Source: Burkholderiaceae bacterium (GTDB lineage: Bacteria; Pseudomonadota; Gammaproteobacteria; Burkholderiales; Burkholderiaceae). Taken from it: a DNA stretch of 13,346 nt. Below the pieces are notes generated by a model. It worked only from the letters and a program-made list of their open reading frames with translations, was not told the origin of the DNA and made no database searches. The stretch spans positions 1-13,346 of the forward strand of contig JAGOCV010000086.1 of the NCBI GenBank assembly GCA_017998575.1. The letters are read 5' to 3'. How positions within the stretch are numbered: the first letter of the stretch is position 1; each line of letters begins with the position of its first letter. The position numbers and the translations under genes were made by a program. Below, piece after piece: positions 1-8,504 of the stretch.

Positions 1-686
1 CTCAAAGCCTGAACCAGATCGACAAGGCGTATGGGCAGAACCATTCCATCCTCGACAACTGCCATGTCCGGGTGACTTTCGCCACCAACGACGAAAGGAC
101 GGCGAAAAGGATTTCCGAAACCCTCGGCACCGCCACCGAGCTTCGCGCGCAGCGCAACTACGCGGGCCACCGCCTCGCTCCGTGGCTGGGGCACCTGATG
201 GTGTCGCGTCAGGAAACTGCACGTCCGCTGCTGACGCCCGGCGAGGTGATGCAGCTTCCACCTGAGGACGCCGTAGTCATGGTGTCCAGCGTTGCCCCGA
301 TCCGCGCGAAGAAGCTGCGTTACTACGTCGACGCCAATTTCAAGGATCGCGTCCTGCCACCGCCCGTGCTCGCAGTCGGGAGGTACGCCGACGCGCCGCC
401 AGCCCGCCCCGACGACTGGAGCGGCTTGGCGATCCCGGCCGTACCTACGGCGCCGACCTCGGTATCCGCCGATGGTCCGGGCGGCACCGATGACGGCGGC
501 CCGCGCCGCCAGCTCGAACTCTCCGAAACCGTCGCCTACGAGCCCGAGTTGGACGCGTGTGCGAACGACCTGGAGCTGCTCGATGACGACGACCTGGCGC
601 TCCCGCTTCCCGGCCAGCTCGACCCGGCCATGCAGCGCACGGCCCGGCTGGCTTCTCTCGACCCCAACGACGGAATCGACCTATGA
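1..686 (+). CDS. traG: TraG, VirD4-type conjugative coupling protein (C-terminal part only)
   Basis: The gene is cut by the window start; the reading frame begins at base 3 and gives 227 residues up to the TGA at 684-686. A GTG at 72 is an internal codon, not the start, because the frame stays open with family-like sequence (QSLNQIDKAYGQNHSILDN) before it. Coupling proteins are inner-membrane hexameric ATPases that hand the relaxase-DNA complex to the type IV secretion channel. The Walker A region must lie upstream of the window. What is visible is the end of the ATPase fold, with the FATNDERTA stretch typical of TraG, then the segment with LLTPGEVMQLP and RAKKLRYY. A variable tail follows, rich in Pro and Gly and then acidic (LELLDDDDLALPLP), which may help contact substrates. 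The stop overlaps the next start by 4 bases, so translation is probably coupled. Placement before a CopG-like gene and trbB matches Tn4371-like ICEs. Confidence 0.93.
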   Translation, partial: QSLNQIDKAYGQNHSILDNCHVRVTFATNDERTAKRISETLGTATELRAQRNYAGHRLAPWLGHLMVSRQETARPLLTPGEVMQLPPEDAVVMVSSVAPIRAKKLRYYVDANFKDRVLPPPVLAVGRYADAPPARPDDWSGLAIPAVPTAPTSVSADGPGGTDDGGPRRQLELSETVAYEPELDACANDLELLDDDDLALPLPGQLDPAMQRTARLASLDPNDGIDL

Positions 687-1159
687 GCCAATACCGCCTC
701 AATCTTTTCATCCAGCCCGAGCACGCCAAGCGCCTGGATGAACTTGCCGCCAAGAAAGGCGTGTCCAAGTCCTCCATCGTCGCAGCGGCCTTGGCGTCCT
801 GGCTGTCACCCGATGCGGGCGACCAGCGTGAGGCCGCCATTGCCAAGCGGCTGGATCGACTGTCGCGGCAGACCGAACGCATGGAGCGCGACCAGAACAT
901 CCAGATCGAAACGCTGGCGCTGTTCATCCGCTATTTCTTGACCATCAGCACGCCGGTGCCAGAAGCCCACAAGGACGCGGCCCGCGCCCAGGGCAAAGCG
1001 CGCTTCGAGCAGTTCGTCGAGCAGTTGGGTCGCCACCTGCTGCGTGGCCGCAGTCTGGTGCGCGACGTGGTGGAGGAACTGCACCCCGATCCGATGCGGA
1101 TGGATGACGCAGCAGCGATGGCGTCCGCCGATGAGCGAGCTGCAGAGCGTGCGTCATGA
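683..1159 (+). CDS. CopG-like ribbon-helix-helix protein between traG and trbB
   Basis: This is a 158-residue protein. Residues 3-42 look like a ribbon-helix-helix domain: a short beta strand (YRLNLFIQPEHAKRLDELAA), a turn (KKGVS) and a second helix (KSSIVAAALASWL). The family binds DNA as dimers through the beta strands. Residues 50-75 are charged and likely helical or coiled-coil, and residues 76-90 form a hydrophobic stretch (IETLALFIRYFLTIS) that could be an amphipathic or membrane-touching helix. The remaining tail is basic, then acidic. The start is fixed by the ATGA overlap with traG, and the end overlaps trbB by 4 bases. A CopG-like gene in this slot is usual in Tn4371-type ICEs. Its role is inferred: an operon autoregulator, or a DNA-bound partner of the coupling protein. 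It is longer than minimal CopG repressors of about 45-90 residues, so the C-terminal part probably has its own function. Confidence 0.85.
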   Translation: MSQYRLNLFIQPEHAKRLDELAAKKGVSKSSIVAAALASWLSPDAGDQREAAIAKRLDRLSRQTERMERDQNIQIETLALFIRYFLTISTPVPEAHKDAARAQGKARFEQFVEQLGRHLLRGRSLVRDVVEELHPDPMRMDDAAAMASADERAAERAS

Positions 1160-2226
1160 GTGCCGTTCCGCAGATTCCGCCTGAATCTCGCTCATCCGCC
1201 GCGGCGTCCCAGGATCGCCGCATCCAGATGCTGCGCACGGCGATGGGGCCGCTGATCGCCGCTGCGCTCGAAGATCCGGATGTTGTGGAAATCATGCTCA
1301 ACCCCGATCGCACCCTGTGGGTGGATCGGCTGTCGTCGGGTCGCTCGCCGCTGGGCGTGGAGATGCCCGAGGCCGATGGTGAACGCATCATCCGCCTGGT
1401 CGCCGCGCATGTCGGCGCGGAGGTGCATCGCGGCCAGCCGCTCTTGACCGCCGAGTTGCCGGAAACCGGCGAGCGTTTCGAGGGCATCCTGCCTCCGGCC
1501 GCCCCGGGGCCAGCCTTCGCGCTACGCAAGCGGGCCGTGAGCATCATCGGCCTGGATCGCTACGTGGCCGACGGCATCCTGACCGCCGGGCAGGCCGAGT
1601 TCCTGCGCCGCGCCGTGCGCGAGCGGCAGAACATCCTGATCGCCGGCGGCACCAGCACCGGCAAGACCACGCTGGCGAACGCGCTGCTGGCCGAGATCGC
1701 CGCCACAGGCGACCGCGTGCTGGTGCTCGAAGACACCATCGAGCTGCAATGCGCGGCCCGCGACCATGTGCCGCTGCGCACCCGCGCCGGCGTCGTCACA
1801 ATGACCGAGCTGGTGCGGGCCACGATGCGCCTGCGGCCTGACCGCGTGATCGTCGGCGAAGTGCGTGGCGGCGAAGCCCTGGACTTGGTGAAGGTCTGGG
1901 GCACCGGCCACCCCGGCGGCATTGCCACCATCCATGCCGGCTCCGCCTTGGGCGCACTGCTGCGTCTGGAGCAACTGATCCTCGAAGTGGCAGTGAATCC
2001 GCCCCGCGCCCTGATCGCCGAGGCGGTCAACGTGGTGATTCACATCGCAGGCCGTGGCCGCAAACGTCACGTCGAAACCATCTCCCGTGTCGTCGGCTTC
2101 GACGGTGCGGGCTATCGCCTGACAGATGCGCTGGAAACGCCGTTTCCCGAGCTGCCGCCGGTTCCTCTTGCAGCCGCTGCCGCTGCGCCTTCCTCGACCC
2201 CTGACCAACCTGGAGAACTGCCATGA
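1156..2226 (+). CDS. trbB: TrbB, VirB11-type conjugative transfer ATPase
   Basis: This 356-residue protein belongs to the VirB11/GspE secretion ATPase family, which forms cytoplasmic hexamers at the inner membrane and drives pilus assembly and DNA transfer. The Walker A motif GGTSTGKTT is at residues 164-172. The Asp-box region follows (VLVLEDTIEL), then a Walker B-like segment DRVIVGEVRGGEA with E235. The His-box GHPGGIATIHAG spans residues 251-262 with H260. The N-terminal domain (about 1-145) includes the VVEIMLNPDRTLWVDRL stretch common in TrbB. All catalytic motifs are intact. The start is set by the 4-base overlap with the CopG-like gene, and the stop overlaps trbC in the same way. The last 20 or so residues are Ala/Pro-rich and probably disordered. 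Confidence 0.97.
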   Translation: MSAVPQIPPESRSSAAASQDRRIQMLRTAMGPLIAAALEDPDVVEIMLNPDRTLWVDRLSSGRSPLGVEMPEADGERIIRLVAAHVGAEVHRGQPLLTAELPETGERFEGILPPAAPGPAFALRKRAVSIIGLDRYVADGILTAGQAEFLRRAVRERQNILIAGGTSTGKTTLANALLAEIAATGDRVLVLEDTIELQCAARDHVPLRTRAGVVTMTELVRATMRLRPDRVIVGEVRGGEALDLVKVWGTGHPGGIATIHAGSALGALLRLEQLILEVAVNPPRALIAEAVNVVIHIAGRGRKRHVETISRVVGFDGAGYRLTDALETPFPELPPVPLAAAAAAPSSTPDQPGELP

Positions 2227-2609
2227 CGCACGTTGATGCTTTCCGTCTTTCCGTAAATCCTATTTCTCGCCTGTCCAGCATGGCGCGGCTGCGCCACCTG
2301 GCCCGTCCCGCAGGGCAAGGGCTGCTGCTGGCCGCGCTGATGCTGTTGCTGGCGGGCACGGCGCAGGCCGCCGGTTCCTCGATGCCGTGGGAAGGGCCGC
2401 TGACCTCCATCCTCGAATCCATCCAAGGGCCAGTCGCCCGGATCGTGGCGGTGATCATCATCATCTCGACGGGGCTTGCGCTGGCGTTCGGTGATACCAG
2501 CGGCGGCTTTCGCAAGCTGATCCAGATCGTGTTCGGCCTGTCCATCGCGTTCGCCGCGTCCTCGTTCTTCCTGTCGTTCTTCAGCTTCTCCGGAGGGGCC
2601 GTCGTATGA
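2223..2609 (+). CDS. trbC: TrbC, VirB2-type pilin precursor
   Basis: This 128-residue protein has the layout of a conjugative prepilin. A basic N-terminus is followed by a hydrophobic signal core (LLLAALMLLLAG) and an AQA cleavage site at residues 47-49, then a small mature part with two membrane helices at about 70-90 and 100-121. The family builds the mating pilus; RP4 TrbC is further trimmed and made circular, but whether that happens here cannot be seen. The annotated ATG overlaps the trbB stop (ATGA). An in-frame ATG at 2280 would give a more usual signal-peptide length and is a possible alternative start. The stop overlaps trbD by 4 bases. Confidence 0.93.
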   Translation: MTHVDAFRLSVNPISRLSSMARLRHLARPAGQGLLLAALMLLLAGTAQAAGSSMPWEGPLTSILESIQGPVARIVAVIIIISTGLALAFGDTSGGFRKLIQIVFGLSIAFAASSFFLSFFSFSGGAVV

Positions 2610-2875
2610 GTAAGGCCACCGATCTTCCGGGCTTTGAAGTGCCGCTGCATCGCTCGCTGACCGAGCCGATCCTGCTGGGCGGTGCGCCGCGCACCGTGGC
2701 GATTGCCAACGGCACGCTAGCCGCCGCCGTCGGGCTGGGCCTGCAACTGTGGATTCCCGGCGTGGTGCTCTGGATCGTCGGCCACTCGCTGGCCGTATGG
2801 GGTGCGCGCGTCGATCCGCAGTTCATGCAGGTCTTCGCGCGGCATATCAAACACCGCCCGCTTCTGGACGTGTGA
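2606..2875 (+). CDS. trbD: TrbD, VirB3-type inner-membrane protein
   Basis: This 89-residue protein begins with FEVPLHRSLTEPILLGGAPR, the N-terminal motif of the VirB3/TrbD family. A hydrophobic region follows at about 32-67 (VAIANGTLAAAVGLGLQLW and PGVVLWIVGHSLAVW) that likely forms one or two membrane helices. VirB3 homologues sit in the inner membrane and work with the VirB4 ATPase during pilus biogenesis, consistent with trbE being the next gene. The start overlaps trbC by 4 bases. The C-terminal DPQFMQVFARHIKHRPLLDV is probably cytoplasmic. Length and position match the family. Confidence 0.93.
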   Translation: MSKATDLPGFEVPLHRSLTEPILLGGAPRTVAIANGTLAAAVGLGLQLWIPGVVLWIVGHSLAVWGARVDPQFMQVFARHIKHRPLLDV

Positions 2876-2887
2876 GGGGAGGACGCC

Positions 2888-5338
2888 ATGCTGAACCTTG
2901 CCGAATATCGTCAGCGCCCGGCCTTGCTTGCCGACTGGCTGCCCTGGGCCGGGCTGGTCGCGCCGGGCGTTGTGCTGAACAAAGATGGTTCGTTTCAACG
3001 CACGTTCCAGTTTCGCGGCCCCGACTTGGACAGTGCGACACAGGGCGAGCTGATTGCCACGTCGGCGCGGCAGAACAACGCGCTTCGCCGTACCGGGTCT
3101 GGCTGGGCCTTCTATATCGAGGCCGAGCGGATGCGGGCATCGAGCTATCCGCAATCCTCCTTTCCCGAACCACTGTCCTGGCTGGTGGATGAGGAGCGAC
3201 GCGCGGCGTTCGAGGAGTCGGATGGCCATTTCGAGAGCGTCTATCACTTCACGTTGCAACACCTACCGCCGCAAGAGTCTCGCGCCCGTGCGGCTGGGAT
3301 GCTGTACGAGAACCGGCCCACTGAGGGTGTGGACTGGCGTGGTCGGCTTGATTCCTTCGTGGCAGAGACCGATCGCGTGTTCGACCTGCTCGATGGTGTG
3401 ATGCCGGAGATTGCCTGGCTGGACGATAGCCAGACGCTGACCTACCTGCATGCCACAGTCTCCACGCGGCGCTATCGCGTCGGCGTGCCCGACGTGCCGT
3501 TCCATATCGACGCACTGCTGGCCGATGCCGCGCTGGTCGGCGGCCTGGCGCCCATGCTGGGCGATCAGCACCTGCGCGTGGTGTCGGTACGAGGCTTCCC
3601 GACCTCGACCTGGCCGGGGATCTTGGACGACCTCAACCGCCTGGGCTTTGCGTATCGCTGGAGTACGCGCTTCCTGTGCCTGGACAAAGCCGAGGCGGAA
3701 CGGGAATTGGGGCGCTTGCGGCGCCAATGGTTCGCCAAGCGCAAGAACGTCATCGCGCTGCTGCGCGAAACGATCTTTCAGCAGGAAAGCCCGCTGGTCG
3801 ATACCGATGCCAGCAACAAGGCCGCCGACGCCGATGCCGCCTTGCAGGAGCTGGGCAGCGATCAAGTCGCCTTCGGCTACCTCACCGCCACGGTGACGGT
3901 GCTCGACGCCGACCCGGCCGTGGCCGACGAGAAGCTGCGCATGGTGGAGCGCGTCATCCAGGGCCGGGGTTTCGTGACCATCCCCGAAACCCTCAACGCA
4001 GTCGATGCCTGGCTGTCGTCCGTCCCCGGCAACGCATACGCGAACGTGCGTCAGCCCATCGTTTCGACGCTGAACCTGGCGCACATGATGCCGATGTCAG
4101 CGGTATGGGCTGGGCCGGAGAAGAACGAACACCTCGATGGCCCGCCGCTGATCGTCACCCGCACCGATGGCGCGACGCCGTTCCGGCTGGTGACGCACAT
4201 CGGCGACGTGGGGCACACCCTTGTCGCCGGGCCGACCGGCATGGGCAAGTCGGTGCTGCTCGCCATATTGGCCATGCAGTTCCGGCGCTACTTCGGCTCG
4301 CGGATCTTCGCCTTCGACATGGGGCGCTCGATGCGCGCCACCATCCTCGGCCTTGGCGGTGAGCACTACGACCTCGGTGCCGATGGCGGCATCGCCTTCC
4401 AGCCACTCGCGCGAATAGCCCACGAGGGCTACCGCACCTGGGCCGCCGAATGGGTGGAGGGCCGGCTGCTGCACGAAGGCGTGACGGTCGGCCCGGACGA
4501 GAAGGCTGCCATTTGGTCGGCGCTGCGAAGCCTTGCCGGTGCGCCAGTGGAGCAGCGCACCATGACCGGCTTGTCGGTGTTATTGCAGTCCAACGCGCTG
4601 CGCCAAGCGCTCGCGCCCTATGTGTTGGGCGGCGCCCACGGCAAGCTGCTGGACGCTGACCACGACCGGCTGGGCATGGCCGACGTGCAGGGCTTTGAGA
4701 TGGAAGAACTGATGCACAGCCCCGCCGCCGTGCAAGCAGTGCTGCGCTACCTGTTCGCCCGCTTCGACGAACGTTTTGACGGCGCGCCCACGCTGCTGAT
4801 CCTCGATGAAGCGTGGCTGTTCCTCGATGAGCCGTCCTTCGCGGCCCGCATCCGGCAATGGCTCAAGACGCTCAGAAAAAAGAACGTCAGCGTCATCTTT
4901 GCCACGCAGTCGCTGGCCGACATCAAGGACTCGACCATCGCGCCAGCCATCATCGAAAGCTGCGCGAGCAGGATCTTCTTACCTAACCCGCAGGCCACCG
5001 AGCCGCAGATTCGCACGATCTACGAAGGCTTCGGCTTGAACAGCCGCCAGATTGAGATCGTGGCGACCGCACAGCCCAAGCGCGATTACTACTACCAGTC
5101 GCGCCTCGGCAATCGCCTGTTCGACCTCGACCTGGGGCCTGTCGCGCTCGCATTCGCGGGCGCATCCACCCCTCAAGACCAACGCGATATTGACCGCGTG
5201 CTGACGCAGGCCGGCGCTCCCGGCTTCGCCGGCGCGTGGCTGCGCCATCGCGGCCTCGGCTGGGCCGCCGACCTGCTGCCGTCCGCTCCGGCGGCAGCTT
5301 CCTTTCTCGCTTCTCAACCGCTGGAGGTTTCACCATGA
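2888..5338 (+). CDS. trbE: TrbE, VirB4-type conjugative transfer ATPase
   Basis: This 816-residue protein has the size of full-length TrbE/VirB4, the largest ATPase of the secretion machine, which powers pilin extraction and substrate transport at the inner membrane. The N-terminal half (about 1-420) is the CagE/TrbE/VirB-type domain. The Walker A motif GPTGMGKS is at residues 448-455. Walker B is LLILDEAW with D640 and E641, and a later ATQS motif is at 672-675 (SVIFATQSLADI). No frameshift or missing motif was seen. The start follows a strong ribosome binding site (GGGGAGGA at 2876-2883) after a 12-base gap from trbD, the first non-overlapping junction in the operon. The stop overlaps the trbJ ATG at 5335. 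Confidence 0.97.
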   Translation: MLNLAEYRQRPALLADWLPWAGLVAPGVVLNKDGSFQRTFQFRGPDLDSATQGELIATSARQNNALRRTGSGWAFYIEAERMRASSYPQSSFPEPLSWLVDEERRAAFEESDGHFESVYHFTLQHLPPQESRARAAGMLYENRPTEGVDWRGRLDSFVAETDRVFDLLDGVMPEIAWLDDSQTLTYLHATVSTRRYRVGVPDVPFHIDALLADAALVGGLAPMLGDQHLRVVSVRGFPTSTWPGILDDLNRLGFAYRWSTRFLCLDKAEAERELGRLRRQWFAKRKNVIALLRETIFQQESPLVDTDASNKAADADAALQELGSDQVAFGYLTATVTVLDADPAVADEKLRMVERVIQGRGFVTIPETLNAVDAWLSSVPGNAYANVRQPIVSTLNLAHMMPMSAVWAGPEKNEHLDGPPLIVTRTDGATPFRLVTHIGDVGHTLVAGPTGMGKSVLLAILAMQFRRYFGSRIFAFDMGRSMRATILGLGGEHYDLGADGGIAFQPLARIAHEGYRTWAAEWVEGRLLHEGVTVGPDEKAAIWSALRSLAGAPVEQRTMTGLSVLLQSNALRQALAPYVLGGAHGKLLDADHDRLGMADVQGFEMEELMHSPAAVQAVLRYLFARFDERFDGAPTLLILDEAWLFLDEPSFAARIRQWLKTLRKKNVSVIFATQSLADIKDSTIAPAIIESCASRIFLPNPQATEPQIRTIYEGFGLNSRQIEIVATAQPKRDYYYQSRLGNRLFDLDLGPVALAFAGASTPQDQRDIDRVLTQAGAPGFAGAWLRHRGLGWAADLLPSAPAAASFLASQPLEVSP

Positions 5339-6078
5339 AGACCAAGCCCCGTTTGCTCTCTGTCTCACTCGCTGCCGTGCTGTCGGTATCGCTGCTGGCC
5401 GTGCAGCCCGCATCCGCGCTGACGGTGTTCGACCCGTCCAACTTCGTGCAGAACACGCTGACCGCCGTGCGCACGCTGGAACAGATCAACAACCAGATCA
5501 ACCAGCTTCAGAACGAGGCGCAGATGTTGATGAACCAGGCCAGGAACCTGGCAAATCTCGACTTCAACATCGTCAACCGCCTGCGCTCGACGCTCGCCAC
5601 CACCGAGCGCCTGATCGCCGAGGCGCGCGGCTTGGCCTACGACGTGCAGAGCATGGATGCCACGTTCGCCCGCCTGTACCCGGAACAGTACGCCGCCACC
5701 ATCAGCGGCGACCGCATGGCACAGGACGCCCGCGAACGCTGGCAGAACACCTTGAACGGCTTGCACACCGCGATGCGGATGCAGGCGCAGGTGTCGCAGA
5801 ACCTCGCCCAAGACGAAAGCGCGCTGGCCGATCTCGTGAGCCAGAGCCAGTCGGCCACCGGCGCGCTGCAAGCGATGCAGGCGACGAACCAGCTCCTGGC
5901 TTTGCAGGCCAAGCAGTCGATCCAGGCGCAGCAGCTCCAGATCACGCAAGACCGGGCCGCTTCACTGGAACTGGCGCGGCAAGCGGCGGCTATGGAGCGC
6001 GCCCGCGAAGTGCGGCGGCGCTTTCTGGGCACCGGCACGCCGTACACGCCGCAGTCCGTCAACTTCTATAACAACTGA
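5335..6078 (+). CDS. trbJ: TrbJ, VirB5-like secreted or periplasmic transfer protein
   Basis: The frame is open from an ATG at 5236, but the start is placed at 5335. There the ATG overlaps the trbE stop, has a CTGGAGG ribosome binding site just before it, and begins a proper signal peptide. The result is 247 residues with a basic N-terminus (MKTKPR), a hydrophobic core and a PASA cleavage site after residue 28. The mature protein begins LTVFDPSNFVQNTLTA, characteristic of TrbJ. Most of the remainder is predicted helix and coiled coil, rich in Gln and Asn (QINNQINQLQNEAQ) and later Gln/Ala. VirB5 relatives are minor pilus or periplasmic components involved in assembly and cell contact. In Tn4371-like operons trbJ lies between trbE and trbL, as here. 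Confidence 0.93.
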   Translation: MKTKPRLLSVSLAAVLSVSLLAVQPASALTVFDPSNFVQNTLTAVRTLEQINNQINQLQNEAQMLMNQARNLANLDFNIVNRLRSTLATTERLIAEARGLAYDVQSMDATFARLYPEQYAATISGDRMAQDARERWQNTLNGLHTAMRMQAQVSQNLAQDESALADLVSQSQSATGALQAMQATNQLLALQAKQSIQAQQLQITQDRAASLELARQAAAMERAREVRRRFLGTGTPYTPQSVNFYNN

Positions 6079-6090
6079 CCGGAGGCGGCC

Positions 6091-6417
6091 ATGCGATGCG
6101 CTTCCGTCCTGATGGCCGTGCTGCTGACCGCGTGCGGCCAGCAGCCGGCCGAGAACCTGGCCGACGCCCTGGCCGCAGATCCGGTGCGGCTCAAGGCGTT
6201 GCGCGGGCAATGCGCGGCCGACCGGCAGGCCGTGGGCGAGGATGCCTGCCGCGCCGCCGCTGAAGCCTTCCGGCGGCGCTTCTTCGCCGGCCATACCGGG
6301 CCGGATGAATACAACTCGCTGGCTGAACTCCCGCCGATTCCGCCGAGCTTCGATACGCCCGCAGATGAATTGCCAGAGGGCGCCGTTCCGCTCACTCCGC
6401 CCGAGGATTCGCCATGA
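6091..6417 (+). CDS. trbK: TrbK-like small lipoprotein, probable entry-exclusion protein
   Basis: This 108-residue protein has a short lipoprotein signal: MRCASVLMAVLLTAC, with the lipobox LTAC and the modified Cys at residue 15. The mature part is about 94 residues, contains two Cys (in GQCAADRQ and EDACRAA, perhaps a disulfide), a helical charged middle and a Pro-rich acidic tail. In P-type systems TrbK is a lipoprotein that stops a donor from receiving a second copy of the same element. A small lipoprotein between trbJ and trbL fits the alternative TrbK family. The assignment rests mainly on size, lipobox and position, because exclusion proteins diverge fast. GGAGG at 6081-6085 precedes the ATG, and the stop overlaps trbL by 4 bases. 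A much longer open frame running through this gene and trbL is a composition shadow. Confidence 0.75.
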   Translation: MRCASVLMAVLLTACGQQPAENLADALAADPVRLKALRGQCAADRQAVGEDACRAAAEAFRRRFFAGHTGPDEYNSLAELPPIPPSFDTPADELPEGAVPLTPPEDSP

Positions 6418-7781
6418 ACGACGTGACCATCATCGACCGTTTCCTCGATACGTTCTCGCGCTACATCGACTCGGGCTTCGGCTTATTGCAGGGCGAAGTG
6501 GCATTTCTCACCGCCACGCTCATCGTCATCGACATGACGATCGCTGGCCTGTATTGGGCCATGAGCCACGCCACCGGCCAGGGCGACGACGTGATCGCCA
6601 AGCTGCTGCGCAAGGTGCTCTGTGTCGGCGCGTTCGCCTACATCATCGGCAACTTCAACTGGCTGGCGAGCATCGTGTTCCGCTCGTTCGCCGGCTTGGG
6701 AATTACCGCTACCGGCTCGGCCATCACGATGGAGAACTTCCTTCAGCCGGGCCGGCTGGCGAAGACCGGCATCGACGCAGCCGCGCCGATTCTGGAACAG
6801 ATCGGGGACATGGCTGGGTTCCCCGAGGTGTTCGTGAACATCGACCCTATCGTGGTTCTGTTCATCGCCTGGCTGGTGGTGATCCTCTGCTTCTTCGTGC
6901 TGGCCGTACAGCTTTTCATCACGCTGATCGAGTTCAAACTGACTACGCTCGCCGGCTTCGTCTTGATCCCGTTTGCACTCTGGAACAAGACCTCGTTCCT
7001 CGCGGAAAAGGTGCTAGGCAACGTGGTGTCGTCAGGCATCAAGGTCTTGGTGCTGGCCGTCATCGTCGGCATCGGTTCAGGCCTGTTCGCCGAGTTCCAG
7101 GTGCATCCCGACGAACCATCCATCGACCACGCGCTGGTCGTGATGCTGGCCTCGCTCGCGCTGCTGGCGCTGGGCATTTTCGGCCCCGGTATCGCCACCG
7201 GCCTGGTGTCCGGTGCGCCACAGCTTGGTGCGGGCGCGATGGCTGGTGCTGCGGTCGGGGCTGTCGGCACCGGCGTTGCCATCGGCGCCGCCGTAACGGG
7301 CGTGGGCGGCGCCGTCATGGCCGGGGCACGAATGGCCCCGGCGGCCGCAAAGCTGGCCGGTGCCGGTGCGCGTGCCGCGACTTCGGCGGCCGGCAGTGCC
7401 CGATCGGCGTTCCAGGCCGGTTCCGCTGCGGCCGGCGGCGGTGCCAAGGGCGCGGCGGCTGGCCTCGGCAATGTCGCCAAGACTGGCGCACAAGCCGCAG
7501 GCCGCAGCGTCACCTCTGGTGCTTCCGCTGTTGGGCAGAAGGTGGCCGACTCCTTCCGCGCTGGCTGGAACGGCACAGAAGCCGGCAGCGACGGTGCTGG
7601 CCCCGGCCAGACCGCAGACGGCACCGCAGGCTCGCAGAAGCAAGAGCAACCGGCCTGGGCCAAGCGGATGCACCGCCGCCAGCAGGCTACCCATGCCGCG
7701 ACCACTGCCGCCCACACGCTGCGCGGCGGCGACGGCGGCGGCTCCGGGCAAGGCCCGAGCCTGCGGGATTCCGATACCTAA
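6414..7781 (+). CDS. trbL: TrbL, VirB6-type polytopic membrane channel protein
   Basis: This 455-residue protein starts at the ATG overlapping the trbK-like stop. About six hydrophobic helices can be picked out, near residues 28-50, 68-88, 145-168, 170-192, 208-228 and 240-262, matching the VirB6/TrbL family of inner-membrane DNA-translocation subunits. After about residue 265 the sequence becomes a long Gly/Ala-rich, low-complexity tail to about residue 390. A charged end follows with PAWAKRMHRRQQATHAATT and TLRGGDGGG. Such tails are known in TrbL proteins; the PAWAKRMHRRQQ end looks non-random and may be a conserved interaction segment. The gene is followed by an 18-base gap with an AAGGAG site before trbF. 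Confidence 0.95.
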   Translation: MNDVTIIDRFLDTFSRYIDSGFGLLQGEVAFLTATLIVIDMTIAGLYWAMSHATGQGDDVIAKLLRKVLCVGAFAYIIGNFNWLASIVFRSFAGLGITATGSAITMENFLQPGRLAKTGIDAAAPILEQIGDMAGFPEVFVNIDPIVVLFIAWLVVILCFFVLAVQLFITLIEFKLTTLAGFVLIPFALWNKTSFLAEKVLGNVVSSGIKVLVLAVIVGIGSGLFAEFQVHPDEPSIDHALVVMLASLALLALGIFGPGIATGLVSGAPQLGAGAMAGAAVGAVGTGVAIGAAVTGVGGAVMAGARMAPAAAKLAGAGARAATSAAGSARSAFQAGSAAAGGGAKGAAAGLGNVAKTGAQAAGRSVTSGASAVGQKVADSFRAGWNGTEAGSDGAGPGQTADGTAGSQKQEQPAWAKRMHRRQQATHAATTAAHTLRGGDGGGSGQGPSLRDSDT

Positions 7782-7799
7782 CCTTCAAGGAGAACACCC

Positions 7800-8504
7800 A
7801 TGCGATTCAAACGACCGCAGGTGCGCTACGCCGATACGCCGCAGCCTGCCACCCCGTATCAAGCCGCCGCCCAGGTGTGGGACGACCGTATCGGCTCCGC
7901 CCGCGTGCAGGCGAAGAATTGGCGCCTGATGGCCTTCGGCTGCCTAGTGCTCGCGCTGTTGATGGCCGGCGGCCTGGTGTGGCGCTCGGCGCAGTCCATC
8001 GTGACGCCCTATGTCATCGAGGTCGATCAAGCCGGGCAGGTGCGCGCCGTGGGAGAGGCCGCCACGCCGTACCGGCCCGGCGACGCGCAGATCGCGCACC
8101 ACCTGGCGCGCTTCGTGACGCTGGTTCGCTCGCTGTCCATCGACCCCATCGTGGTGCGGCAGAACTGGCTCGATGCCTACGACTACACCACCGACAAGGG
8201 CGCGGCGGTGCTCAACGACTACGCCCGCACCAATGACCCATTCGCCCGCATCGGCAAGGAATCGGTAACGGTGCAAATCACCAGCGTGGTTCGCGCGAGC
8301 GACACGTCTTTCAACGTGCGCTGGACAGAGCAGCGCTATGTCAACGGTGCGCCCGCCGGCACCGAACGCTGGAACGCCGTGCTTTCGACCGTCCTGCAAA
8401 CCCCGCGTACTGAACAGCGCCTGCTCAAGAACCCATTGGGTATCTACGTCAACGGCCTGTCATGGAGCCGCGAACTGGATTCTTCCGAAGGAGCCAAACC
8501 ATGA
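7800..8504 (+). CDS. trbF: TrbF, VirB8-type assembly factor
   Basis: This 234-residue bitopic inner-membrane protein has a cytoplasmic N-terminus of about 40 residues (with TPYQAAAQVWDDRIGSA), one membrane helix at about 42-61 and a periplasmic domain. VirB8/TrbF proteins nucleate assembly of the secretion channel. The family NPxG motif is present as NPLG at residues 211-214. WRSAQSIVTPYVIEVDQ after the membrane helix is also typical of TrbF. The ribosome binding site is AAGGAG about 7 bases before the ATG. The stop overlaps the trbG start by 4 bases. Confidence 0.95.
   Translation: MRFKRPQVRYADTPQPATPYQAAAQVWDDRIGSARVQAKNWRLMAFGCLVLALLMAGGLVWRSAQSIVTPYVIEVDQAGQVRAVGEAATPYRPGDAQIAHHLARFVTLVRSLSIDPIVVRQNWLDAYDYTTDKGAAVLNDYARTNDPFARIGKESVTVQITSVVRASDTSFNVRWTEQRYVNGAPAGTERWNAVLSTVLQTPRTEQRLLKNPLGIYVNGLSWSRELDSSEGAKP

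Noticed and set aside
1522..2208. Antisense open frame of 228 codons over trbB
   Set aside because: trbB on the plus strand has all ATPase motifs, and the antisense product is His/Gly/Gln-rich with no family features.
3263..4084. Antisense open frame of 273 codons over trbE
   Set aside because: It is a composition shadow of the intact trbE gene and has no recognisable domain or start signal.
6242..8236. A 664-codon plus-strand open frame overlapping the trbK-like gene, trbL and trbF
   Set aside because: It is extremely rich in Arg, Gly and Pro, matches no family and lies out of frame over three well-supported genes. Long spurious frames are common at this GC content.
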